From contig JALRDI010000311.1 in assembly GCA_023257035.1 (NCBI GenBank), positions 1 to 9,573 of the forward strand: a DNA stretch of 9,573 nt. The letters run 5' to 3'. The stretch comes from Ilumatobacteraceae bacterium (lineage in GTDB: Bacteria; Actinomycetota; Acidimicrobiia; Acidimicrobiales; Ilumatobacteraceae). The notes under the pieces are model-generated. The model ran no database searches. It was not told the DNA's origin and worked only from the letters and a program-made list of their open reading frames with translations. The position numbers were made by a program, and so were the translations under genes. Of this stretch, positions 1-6,595 are shown piece by piece. The first letter of the stretch is position 1; every line of letters begins with the position of its first letter.

Positions 1-80
1 GGAACAGCGGTTACACGCGCTTCAACACGCCGAATAGTGACATCACCAACTCGCCATTCAAGGTGACGACTTCCCTCCAT
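1..80 (-). CDS. N-terminal fragment, possible MBL-fold hydrolase
   Basis: This is the first 26 codons of a minus-strand gene that leaves the window at base 1. The ATG at 80-78 gives a protein beginning MEGSRHLEWRVGDVTIRRVE. The stretch with W-x-V-G-D-V-T-I-x-R-V-E resembles, from memory, the first beta strands of actinobacterial metallo-beta-lactamase-fold hydrolases; no metal-binding HxHxDH motif can be seen because that part lies outside the window. The frame stays open upstream to a stop at 167-165, so a GTG at 89-87 is an alternative start. The ATG is preferred because a TAGGGT box lies 7 bases before it. The gene is divergent from the M18 aminopeptidase. The frame is fairly convincing, but the family call rests on very few residues. 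Confidence 0.5.
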   Translation of the reverse strand, partial: MEGSRHLEWRVGDVTIRRVEARVTAV

Positions 81-87
81 CCATCTC

Positions 88-93
88 ACCCTA
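88..93 (-). promoter_or_regulatory. Possible leaderless -10 box (TAGGGT)
   Basis: TAGGGT fits the actinobacterial -10 pattern TAnnnT and ends 7 bases before the ATG at 80-78, so transcription would start at or next to the start codon. No convincing -35 is visible. The same spacing occurs before the alpha/beta hydrolase and ctaA genes in this window. Confidence 0.35.
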
Positions 94-105
94 CGACTGC
101 AAGCC

Positions 106-217
106 CTCGCTATACGAGCCGCCAGTTCACCGCTTTTGCGGCGACCAAAGACGTGGGCTGACCCTCAAAAGTGCGCCCGACGTAGACTTCCATCACGTAG
201 TTTCGTGAGGGGCGCAC
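106..217. repeat. Cluster of inverted repeats in divergent promoter region
   Basis: The 179-base gap between the two divergent genes (81-259) holds several perfect short inverted repeats. These are CTCG/CGAG around CTATA (106-118), CCGC/GCGG around TTTT (130-141), and an outer GTGCGCCC (171-178) pairing with GGGCGCAC (210-217). Inside the last pair lies TCACG/CGTGA (193-197 and 204-208) around TAGTTT. The inner spacer TAGTTT also fits a plus-strand -10 (TAnnnT), so a protein bound to the TCACG palindrome would cover it. The arrangement suits operators or a structured 5' leader of the aminopeptidase mRNA. No known riboswitch or RNA family is recognised here. Confidence 0.45.
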
Positions 218-259
218 CAGAGTGTTGTCGCTCACTCTTGTTGAGGACGCGCTGAACCA

Positions 260-1525
260 ATGACAACACCTTCGGGAAATATCACCATCGACGATTGCAT
301 GCGGTTACTCGACGCGTCACCGTCCCCGTTTCATGCGGTCGAAGAGTGCGCCCAACGGCTGAGTTCAGCAGGTGCAACAGAGGTACTACTCGCCGACGAG
401 TGGAACTCCGCTGACATTGATGGCTTTCGATACGTGCGAAGAGATGGCGCACTCATTGCGTGGAAATCCCCTTCCACGTCAGAAGCAGCTCCGCCAATGC
501 TTCTCGTTGGGGCGCACACAGATTCGCCTTGCTTCAAACTGAAACCCAACCCTGAAACTCGCCAACATGGCTGGCACCAACTCGCAGTCGAGGTGTACGG
601 CGGAATTCTCAACAATTCTTGGCTCGATCGCGACTTGGGCTTGGCGGGAAGAGTCGTAAGCAGTTCCGGTGAAACCGCACTCGTCCGCTCTGATGCGATC
701 GCCCGCATTCCACAATTAGCGATCCACCTCGACCGAGGCGTTAACGACGGGCTGCGTCTCGACCCGCAGACACATCTGATGCCGATCTGGTCGATTGGCG
801 AGGCAACCGACTCAGTTACTACTCACCTGCAGGAGCTCTCGGGACTCGACTCAGTGGCGTGGTGGGACATCTCTCTCTTCGACACTCAATCCGCATCTCG
901 ACTGGGAGCCAACGGGGAACTTTTGGCTTCTGGTCGCCTCGACAATCTTCTCTCGTGCTGGGCTGCCGTCACCGCACTATGTGAGACCTCACCGACGGAA
1001 CACCTACAGATCGTCGTCTTAAACGACCACGAGGAAGTTGGCTCAGCAAGCACTACGGGGGCCGCCGGTCCAACCCTTGAGCAAGTACTCACACGAATCG
1101 TTGCTGCACGAGGAGGCACAACCGCTGATCTCGCTAGGGCGCTCAGTCGCTCAATGTGCATCTCGGCGGACAATGCCCACGCGTTGCATCCCAACTACCC
1201 AGAACGGCACGATCACGGGCACGCCCCGATCGTAAATAAGGGCCCCGCCATCAAACTGAACGTCAATCAGCGGTACGCGACCTCATCAACATCCGCGCAG
1301 CGATACGCATCGATCTGCGAATCAGCGGGACTCCCAATTCAGGTCTTCTCATCGCGAAACAACATGCCATGTGGTTCAACCATCGGGCCAATCACCGCCA
1401 CACGACTCGGCATTGACACGATCGACGTCGGAGTGCCGCAACTCTCGATGCACTCAGCTCGCGAACTCTGCGGCGTTGAAGACCCAGTGACACTCGCTCA
1501 GTCGTTCGTTGCGTTCTGGTCCTGA
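260..1525 (+). CDS. apeB: M18 family aminopeptidase
   Basis: This is a cytosolic dinuclear-zinc exopeptidase that removes N-terminal residues, often acidic or neutral, from peptides during peptide turnover. The 421 residues cover the whole family length. Metal-site motifs appear in the expected order: HTDSP at 86-90 (His86), RLDN around Asp228, DHEEVGS at 256-262 (Glu258 as general base, Glu259 as ligand), SADNAH at 303-308 (Asp304) and SMHSAREL at 396-403 (His398). The C-terminal CGSTIGP segment (371-377) is also typical. GAGGA at 243-247 lies 12 bases before the ATG, a little far for a ribosome site. The last 28 bases overlap the end of the convergent plsC gene, leaving no room for a separate terminator. 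The family is certain; substrate preference cannot be read from sequence. The symbol is the usual one for bacterial M18 enzymes. Confidence 0.93.
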   Translation: MTTPSGNITIDDCMRLLDASPSPFHAVEECAQRLSSAGATEVLLADEWNSADIDGFRYVRRDGALIAWKSPSTSEAAPPMLLVGAHTDSPCFKLKPNPETRQHGWHQLAVEVYGGILNNSWLDRDLGLAGRVVSSSGETALVRSDAIARIPQLAIHLDRGVNDGLRLDPQTHLMPIWSIGEATDSVTTHLQELSGLDSVAWWDISLFDTQSASRLGANGELLASGRLDNLLSCWAAVTALCETSPTEHLQIVVLNDHEEVGSASTTGAAGPTLEQVLTRIVAARGGTTADLARALSRSMCISADNAHALHPNYPERHDHGHAPIVNKGPAIKLNVNQRYATSSTSAQRYASICESAGLPIQVFSSRNNMPCGSTIGPITATRLGIDTIDVGVPQLSMHSARELCGVEDPVTLAQSFVAFWS

Positions 1526-2226
1526 CCTGCCGAAGGCGGATACGACCAACCAACCCCGACCATCGACATGTCAAAGAGCCGCTGCAGTTCAGCATGCAAT
1601 GTGGCGCTCTGCTCAGCAATCGCGCTTCTCGGAACACGGTTGCTTTCCCCTGCCGGCACATTTGGCTGAATTGGTTCACCGATGACCACCCGAACCTTGC
1701 GCGGATATATCCATTTTGCAGATTTCGGCATGACTTTCTCTGAGCCGCCGATGCCTACTGGAATGATCGGAACCCCGGCCTTCAATGCGATGTAGACCGC
1801 TCCATCAAACATCGGCTGCACAACCGGACCCGATTTTCGCTCGCCCTCCGGGAACAACACCAGCGGTTCGCCGGCCTCAAGGACGGAAACCGCGCGTTTC
1901 ATCGCCTCTCGATCAGCTGTACCTCTTGTCACCGGAATTGCGCCCAATGACGACAACACCCAACCAAACCATTTCGATGCCCACATCGAGTCTTTTCCGA
2001 GAAATCTCAGGCGCCGAGTAGTGACACAACCGGCAATCGGCGTATCGATATATGACCTGTGCACGGGTGCCAGCACATACGGCCCAGAGGATGGCAGGTT
2101 CTCACGGCCCACAATCGACATCCGTGTGTAGACACGGGTCCCGCCCGAGACGATCAACCGACCGACTCGATAAAACACCTTCGACGCCAGCGTTTGACCA
2201 ACGACGAAGGTCTGATGCCGAGTCAT
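1498..2226 (-). CDS. plsC: 1-acyl-sn-glycerol-3-phosphate acyltransferase
   Basis: This membrane-associated enzyme transfers an acyl chain to position 2 of lysophosphatidate, giving phosphatidic acid for phospholipid synthesis. With the ATG at 2226-2224 the protein has 242 residues. The four acyltransferase motifs are present: HRSYID at 56-61 (catalytic His56 and Asp61), GAIPVTRG at 95-102, FPEGERK at 125-131 and VPIIPVGIGG at 152-161. FPEGER differs from the commoner FPEGTR by Glu for Thr. The start was chosen because it lies 4 bases after the cmk stop with AAGG and AGGA just upstream. A longer frame beginning at 2268 would run back into cmk. The gene is third in the guaB1-cmk-plsC operon; cmk next to plsC is a common arrangement. 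The C-terminal tail beyond residue 220 carries no recognised motif. The acyl acceptor is assigned from family, not shown. Confidence 0.9.
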   Translation of the reverse strand: MTRHQTFVVGQTLASKVFYRVGRLIVSGGTRVYTRMSIVGRENLPSSGPYVLAPVHRSYIDTPIAGCVTTRRLRFLGKDSMWASKWFGWVLSSLGAIPVTRGTADREAMKRAVSVLEAGEPLVLFPEGERKSGPVVQPMFDGAVYIALKAGVPIIPVGIGGSEKVMPKSAKWIYPRKVRVVIGEPIQPNVPAGESNRVPRSAIAEQSATLHAELQRLFDMSMVGVGWSYPPSAGQDQNATND

Positions 2227-2230
2227 GTTC

Positions 2231-2872
2231 CTAGCCTTGCACCCTCTCGAGAATGTCTGCAACGACATCGTCGATTGACATCTCGCTCGTATCGATCACC
2301 ACTGCTTCAGAGGAGATGCTGAGAGGCGAAGCAGCACGGGTCTCGTCCCGACGGTCACGCTCAGCAATCGCGGCTTCAACAGCGTCCACGTCACCACCCG
2401 ACTCTGCGACACGACGTTCCGCTCGTACTCGAGGCGATGCAGTAACGAAGAGTTTGAGATCAGCATCCGGCAGCACAACGGTTGTGATGTCGCGACCCTC
2501 CACAACTCCGGCACCGCGTTCAAGAATCCAAGCCCGCTGGAGTTCGACTAAGAATTGACGCACCTCTGGGGTAGCAGCCACCGCACTCACCGCAGAGGTG
2601 ACCTCAGGACCACGAATCGCCGATGTTGCATCAACCCCATCGACAACGACACGGTCAACACTGATCTCCAGTACAAGTTGACGGCACACACCGATTACCG
2701 ACTCAGCATCTGAGGGGTCGATCTCTCGCGACAGCACACCAAAGGTCACCGCTCGATACATCGCTCCGGTGTCGAGGTATTCAATTCCTAACTCGGATGC
2801 AACTCGCCGAGCGACAGTGCTCTTACCAGCGCCAGCGGGACCATCGATTGCAATGATCACCAGACTGCTCAC
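2231..2872 (-). CDS. cmk: Cytidylate (CMP/dCMP) kinase
   Basis: This cytosolic kinase phosphorylates CMP and dCMP with ATP, feeding CTP and dCTP pools. The 213-residue length is normal. The P-loop GPAGAGKST lies at residues 11-19. It is followed by YLDTGAMYRAVT (32-43), the IRGPEV segment (86-91) of the CMP-binding insert, VVEGRDITTVVLPDADLKLF (123-142), and the lid sequence RDRRDETRAASPL (172-184). The GTG start at 2872-2870 overlaps the guaB1 stop TGA at 2871-2869 as GTGA, the usual mark of translational coupling. A TTG one codon upstream and a GTG four codons downstream are alternatives. No good ribosome site is seen, which fits coupling. The gene is second of three in the operon and its stop is 4 bases before plsC. 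Confidence 0.93.
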   Translation of the reverse strand: MSSLVIIAIDGPAGAGKSTVARRVASELGIEYLDTGAMYRAVTFGVLSREIDPSDAESVIGVCRQLVLEISVDRVVVDGVDATSAIRGPEVTSAVSAVAATPEVRQFLVELQRAWILERGAGVVEGRDITTVVLPDADLKLFVTASPRVRAERRVAESGGDVDAVEAAIAERDRRDETRAASPLSISSEAVVIDTSEMSIDDVVADILERVQG

Positions 2873-4305
2873 CAACTCGTTCCGAGCGGTCGACCCTCTT
2901 CGTAACCTGCATGGCTTTGCACCCCAACAACGGCACGCTCGTGGAATTCAGGAATCGTCGATGCACCCGCATATGTGCACGAAGACCGCACACCAGCAAC
3001 AATTTGATCGATGATGTCTTCAACTCCAGGGCGATGTGTATCGAGGTACATCCTCGATGTGCTGATGCCTTCTTCGAACAATTCTTTGCGCGCGCGCTCG
3101 AGTTCATCGTCATCACGACTGCGGTTCTTGACAGCCCGATGTGATGCCATACCGAAACTCTCTTTGTACAAACGCCCATCGGTATCGCGTTGAACATCGG
3201 CTGCCGACTCATATGTGCCAGCGAACCATGATCCGAACATCACGTTCGCAGCACCACCGGCAAGCGCAAGCGCAACATCTCGAGGGAACCGAACTCCGCC
3301 GTCAGCCCAGATGGTTCCGCCAAGTCGTGTCGCCTCCTCAGCACATTCCATGACCGCGGAGAACTGCGGACGTCCAACGCCAGTCATCATTCGTGTCGTA
3401 CACATCGCACCGGGACCGACGCCTACCTTCACGATGTCAGCTCCCGCCTCAATGAGATGACGGGTTCCCTCAGCGGTCACCACGTTGCCGGCAACAATCT
3501 TCATCCCGGGGACTGCAGCCCGAACTTGCTTCACGACGTCAATCATCTTCGACTGATGGCCGTGTGCTGTGTCAACTACGAGCACATCGACTCCCATTGC
3601 GGCAAGCGCTTTCGCTCGGCCAGCTGGATCTGCGTTGATGCCGACCGCAACCGAGATCAGCAGACGACCATCAGCATCGACCGCCGGGTTGTAAATCGTC
3701 GACCGAAGTGCTCCCTTGCGAGTCATCACACCCTTGAGACGGCCGTCATCACCAACGACAGGAGCCACCGAAAGTCGCTGCCCACTCAAGATGTCAAACG
3801 CAGACGGGGCGTCGATGGTCTCAGGAAGAGTGACCAGCTCTCGAGACATCACATGGCGAACCTGAGTGAAACGGTCGAAGCCCGCAGCATCTTCCTCAGT
3901 GAAGATCCCGACCGGACAGCCACTGTCATCAACAACAACGATTGCGTCGTGCGCACGCTTATGAATGAGCTGCAGCGCATCACCAGTTGTGTTACCCGGT
4001 GTAAGAGTTATTGGAGTCTCAAACAGCGGATGCCGAGCTTTCACCCACTTCACAACGTCACCAATCACATCGGTTGGGATGTCTTGTGGCAATACGGTAA
4101 TTCCACCCCGTCGAGCAACAACCTCCGCCATTCGGCGCCCTGCGACTGCGGTCATATTCGACACGACGATTGGAATTGTCGTGCCGATCGCATCTGGGGT
4201 CGTCAAGTCAACGCCAAAGCGAGATCCGACCTCGGAGAGGCTCGGAACCATGAACACATCGTTATAGGTCAGATCGTGGGCGTTATTCGGGTGCAACATT
4301 CGCAT
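2869..4305 (-). CDS. guaB1: GuaB1-type GMP reductase with CBS domains
   Basis: This is a member of the IMP dehydrogenase/GMP reductase family, 478 residues with a TIM barrel split by a CBS pair at roughly 95-205. The catalytic loop GVGPGAMCTTRMMTGVGRPQ (295-314) carries Cys302 and Thr304. DTAHGH (245-250) is the cofactor-side motif, and the phosphate-binding region includes ADGGVR (334-339). The segment SFGMASHRAVKNRS (383-396) and the tail VRSSCTYAGAS (439-449) resemble GMP reductase (FYGMSS..AMKRH, LRSACTYVGAS in E. coli GuaC) rather than the IMPDH flap with its Arg-Tyr pair. In mycobacteria GuaB1 proteins of this architecture act as GMP reductases, reducing GMP to IMP and ammonia with NADPH, regulated through the CBS domains. 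That function is inferred here. The start is fixed by a strong ribosome site. It is the first gene of the guaB1-cmk-plsC operon, linking guanine salvage with CMP phosphorylation. Confidence 0.88.
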   Translation of the reverse strand: MRMLHPNNAHDLTYNDVFMVPSLSEVGSRFGVDLTTPDAIGTTIPIVVSNMTAVAGRRMAEVVARRGGITVLPQDIPTDVIGDVVKWVKARHPLFETPITLTPGNTTGDALQLIHKRAHDAIVVVDDSGCPVGIFTEEDAAGFDRFTQVRHVMSRELVTLPETIDAPSAFDILSGQRLSVAPVVGDDGRLKGVMTRKGALRSTIYNPAVDADGRLLISVAVGINADPAGRAKALAAMGVDVLVVDTAHGHQSKMIDVVKQVRAAVPGMKIVAGNVVTAEGTRHLIEAGADIVKVGVGPGAMCTTRMMTGVGRPQFSAVMECAEEATRLGGTIWADGGVRFPRDVALALAGGAANVMFGSWFAGTYESAADVQRDTDGRLYKESFGMASHRAVKNRSRDDDELERARKELFEEGISTSRMYLDTHRPGVEDIIDQIVAGVRSSCTYAGASTIPEFHERAVVGVQSHAGYEEGRPLGTSW

Positions 4306-4312
4306 TCGGGGT

Positions 4313-4319
4313 CCTCCTC
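4313..4319 (-). promoter_or_regulatory. Ribosome-binding site of guaB1 (GAGGAGG)
   Basis: GAGGAGG lies 7 bases before the ATG at 4305-4303. It decides that start over the second ATG two codons further in, which would be 13 bases away. It is the strongest Shine-Dalgarno sequence in the GC-rich part of the window. Confidence 0.8.
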
Positions 4320-4332
4320 GGACGGCGCAACA

Positions 4333-4360
4333 ATGCTAACCCTCCGCGAGATGACCCCAA
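4333..4360 (-). promoter_or_regulatory. Possible guaB1-cmk-plsC operon promoter
   Basis: TAGCAT (4338-4333) fits the TAnnnT -10 pattern, and TTGGGG (4360-4355) sits 16 bases upstream as a half-matching -35. Transcription from here would give a leader of about 20 bases containing the GAGGAGG ribosome site. Prediction by eye only. Confidence 0.35.
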
Positions 4361-4395
4361 CGTGACACCGTGCATTTCCTTCGCGTAAATCCGTC

Positions 4396-4401
4396 TAGTG
4401 T
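4396..4401 (+). promoter_or_regulatory. Possible leaderless -10 box (TAGTGT)
   Basis: TAGTGT ends 8 bases before the ATG at 4410 and no Shine-Dalgarno sequence is visible upstream of that ATG, the pattern expected for a leaderless actinobacterial transcript. No clear -35 is seen. The box overlaps the GTG at 4398 that would otherwise extend the gene. Confidence 0.4.
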
Positions 4402-4409
4402 CATCATCC

Positions 4410-5117
4410 ATGGCTGACACCTCCGACAACACTCCGGTTATGTGCGTACACGGCTGGGGAGGGTCGTTTGCAAACACCTGGGAACGAAACGGGTTCACCG
4501 CACTGCTCGCTGACGCTGGCCGCCCAGTAATCGGCGTTGACCTGCTCGGACATGGGACCGCACCCAAACCTCATGAACCCGAGGCATACGCCGATCTCAC
4601 GACAAGAGTCGTAGAAGCCCTACCAGAGGACGGAGCGCCTATCGATGCGGTTGGGTTCTCAATGGGGGCACTCACGCTGTTACGGACCGCCACAGAGCAC
4701 CCAGGCGCATTTCGCCGACTTGTTCTTGCTGGCATTGGAAAGAACGTCTTTGAGCGTGACGAAGAGCGCTCAGCAAAAATCGTCGCCGCTGTAGATGGCG
4801 ATGGCGATCCTGAAGACAATGTTTCTCGACTCTTCGCTCAATATGCCGGCCAGCCAGGGAATGATGCTGCAGCACTTTCGGCCGTGCTGAAGCAGCCACA
4901 ACGAATCCGACTGACGACAGACGTGCTCGCGACCGTTACATGTGAGACGTTGGTGATTGTTGGCGACAAAGATTTTGTGTTCCCCGCAGACCAACTCGTA
5001 GATGCCCTTCCGAACGCAACTGGCCGAGTCCTCAAAAACGTTGACCACTTCGCCACCCCAGAATCGTTCGACTTTGTCGATGGAGTGCTCGAGTTTCTTG
5101 ATGCCATTCCAACGTGA
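4410..5117 (+). CDS. Alpha/beta-fold hydrolase
   Basis: This is a 235-residue single-domain alpha/beta hydrolase with a complete catalytic triad. HGWGG (14-18) forms the oxyanion side, GFSMG (82-86) is the nucleophile elbow with Ser84, VGDKD (184-188) supplies the acid (Asp188) and VDHFA (211-215) supplies His213. No signal peptide or membrane segment is present, so it should be cytosolic. The ATG at 4410 is preferred over an in-frame GTG at 4398 because the -10-like TAGTGT overlaps that GTG. Its stop overlaps the start of the Sua5 gene as GTGA, so the two are probably translated together. The substrate is unknown: the fold covers esterases, peroxidases, dehalogenases and lyases, and nothing here decides between them. 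A link to tRNA modification through the neighbour would be guesswork. Confidence 0.85.
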   Translation: MADTSDNTPVMCVHGWGGSFANTWERNGFTALLADAGRPVIGVDLLGHGTAPKPHEPEAYADLTTRVVEALPEDGAPIDAVGFSMGALTLLRTATEHPGAFRRLVLAGIGKNVFERDEERSAKIVAAVDGDGDPEDNVSRLFAQYAGQPGNDAAALSAVLKQPQRIRLTTDVLATVTCETLVIVGDKDFVFPADQLVDALPNATGRVLKNVDHFATPESFDFVDGVLEFLDAIPT

Positions 5118-6064
5118 GCGATAGAACAATCGCAATGACTTGTGAGGTAGCTCGGGCGGTCGAGGCGCTGCGGGGCGGTGGCCTTGTCGCAATTCCGACC
5201 GAGACCGTGTACGGGCTTGCTGCCGATGTGTCACAGACATCGGCGGTTGAACGCATCTTCTCCACAAAAAATCGGCCAGTCGGTCACCCACTCATCATTC
5301 ATGTTGCAGACCTCGCAATCGCCGAAACATGGGCCGACCTCAGTTCTCCTGTCGCTCAACAACTTGCTACGGCATGCTGGCCGGGACCGCTCACACTTCT
5401 CGCCCCTCGTCATGAAAAGGTGCCCGACATCGTCACAGGTGGCCGATTAACAGTTGGTATCCGGGTTCCAGCACACCCGCTCACCCGCGCGCTTCTCGAA
5501 GCACACGGTGGGGCCATCGCTGCACCATCAGCCAACAGATTTGGCAAGGTCAGCCCGACCACCGCGCAACATGTCGTTGACGACATCGGCGATGTGCTCA
5601 ACCCCGATCGCGACCTCATTCTTGACGGCGGCCCCTGCGGGGTCGGAGTGGAGAGCACGATCGTGGATATCACAACGACTCCACCACAACTTTTGCGACC
5701 AGGCGGCATTCCTGCCGAAGACATCATCACCCTTGTCGGGGACATCGACGGAGCTGTCGGCCCATCTCGCGCTGCCGGAATGATGGCATCGCATTATGCG
5801 CCGCGCACCAAGGTGCTGTTGATCGAAAAGGGTGCGCCGCTACCTGACGGCGACGCTCACGATATGTACGTCATTGATCGAACAAACGATCTTGCAGACG
5901 CCGCTCGCAATCTGTACTCAGACCTACGGATTGCCGATGCCGCCAATGTCAGCCTCATCGTTGCGGTCATGCCGCCGGCGGTCGGCCTCGGTCACGCACT
6001 CAGGGACCGCCTTACCAAGGCCGCGGCTGATCAGAGTCGAGATTCTGCCAATCCAATTGGTTGA
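5114..6064 (+). CDS. L-threonylcarbamoyladenylate synthase, Sua5 type
   Basis: This enzyme makes threonylcarbamoyl-AMP from threonine, bicarbonate and ATP, the first step of the t6A modification at position 37 of ANN-decoding tRNAs. The 316 residues comprise an N-terminal YrdC domain (about 10-200) and the C-terminal Sua5 domain (about 230-312), joined by the linker AAGMMASHYAP (220-230). YrdC hallmarks are PTETVYGLAAD (28-38), KNRPVGHPL (52-60, basic Lys52 and Arg54), CWPGPLTLL (88-96), IRVPAHP (116-122), APSAN (137-141) and GVESTIVD (178-185). The tail HALRDRL-x-KAA is typical of Sua5. The GTG start at 5114 overlaps the upstream stop by 4 bases; an in-frame ATG at 5135 is less likely. No ribosome site is seen, so coupling to the hydrolase gene is assumed. 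The last 53 bases overlap the convergent J-domain gene. Confidence 0.93.
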   Translation: MSDRTIAMTCEVARAVEALRGGGLVAIPTETVYGLAADVSQTSAVERIFSTKNRPVGHPLIIHVADLAIAETWADLSSPVAQQLATACWPGPLTLLAPRHEKVPDIVTGGRLTVGIRVPAHPLTRALLEAHGGAIAAPSANRFGKVSPTTAQHVVDDIGDVLNPDRDLILDGGPCGVGVESTIVDITTTPPQLLRPGGIPAEDIITLVGDIDGAVGPSRAAGMMASHYAPRTKVLLIEKGAPLPDGDAHDMYVIDRTNDLADAARNLYSDLRIADAANVSLIVAVMPPAVGLGHALRDRLTKAAADQSRDSANPIG

Positions 6065-6593
6065 GTTGGTCGATCCACAGGTCTCGAATCAGTTCAACAT
6101 CAGCTGCCATTGGGCTATCACGCATGACTGACACCGTTACCGTCGTCGCCCCGGCATCGGGCACAAGTTCAAGTCGGCACCATGCCGCGTCGGGCACCTC
6201 CAAACGAACCTCCAGCAAGTAGGGAGGGTCCTCATCGACAAGTTCACCGATCCATGTTGTGACGATTCGGAGAGCTTCCCATGCCTCAACAGGTAGGACA
6301 TCTATGGTGAACGACGGATGATCTCGCTGCACAGAATGTCGCGTTGGCATTCGTTCATCCGCCAAAGGTCGTTCATTCGAGGCACTTGTGTGTGTGCCAC
6401 TCTCAATGTGAGCGAGCGCAACATCAACCGCATGATTGACATCGGCCATCAACGAAGGATCGCCGCCTTCACGATCTGGGTGCAACTCACGGGCAAGACG
6501 CCTCCGAGCTGCGATGACATCATCTTTGGAGGCTGAGGCTGGTGCAAGCCCAAGTCTCGAGAACGCAGACTCGACCACCCGGTTTCGTGCCAC
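6012..6593 (-). CDS. Small J-domain (DnaJ-like) protein
   Basis: The N-terminus (about 10-62) is a short J domain: FSRLGLAP opens it, RRRLARELHPD (30-40) carries the invariant HPD at 38-40, and LMADVNHAVDVAL (48-60) closes it. J domains stimulate the ATPase of Hsp70 (DnaK). There is no Gly/Phe region, zinc finger or DnaJ C-terminal domain, so this is a class C type cochaperone. Residues 65-92 look like a polar linker. Residues 93-193 form a folded-looking acidic domain (SFTIDVLPVEAWEAL, DPPYLLEVRLEVP) that I do not recognise. The GTG start at 6593 is 2 bases after the ctaA stop, so it is probably co-transcribed with ctaA. Its 3' end overlaps the Sua5 gene by 53 bases. The specific client is unknown. 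Confidence 0.75.
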   Translation of the reverse strand: MARNRVVESAFSRLGLAPASASKDDVIAARRRLARELHPDREGGDPSLMADVNHAVDVALAHIESGTHTSASNERPLADERMPTRHSVQRDHPSFTIDVLPVEAWEALRIVTTWIGELVDEDPPYLLEVRLEVPDAAWCRLELVPDAGATTVTVSVMRDSPMAADVELIRDLWIDQLNQLDWQNLDSDQPRPW

Positions 6594-6595
6594 GA

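Noticed and set aside
171..219. tRNA-like element with paired ends and CCA-like tail
   Set aside because: GTGCGCCC/GGGCGCAC followed by CA looks like an acceptor stem, but the span is only about 49 bases and there are no D, anticodon or T arms.
2227..2268. Upstream extension of plsC by 14 codons
   Set aside because: It runs inside cmk, while the ATG at 2226 lies 4 bases after the cmk stop with a ribosome site.
3457..4365. Long plus-strand open frame of 302 codons opposite guaB1
   Set aside because: It lies wholly antisense to a well-supported guaB1, has no domain character, and extends into the guaB1 promoter. It is a by-product of GC-rich codon structure.
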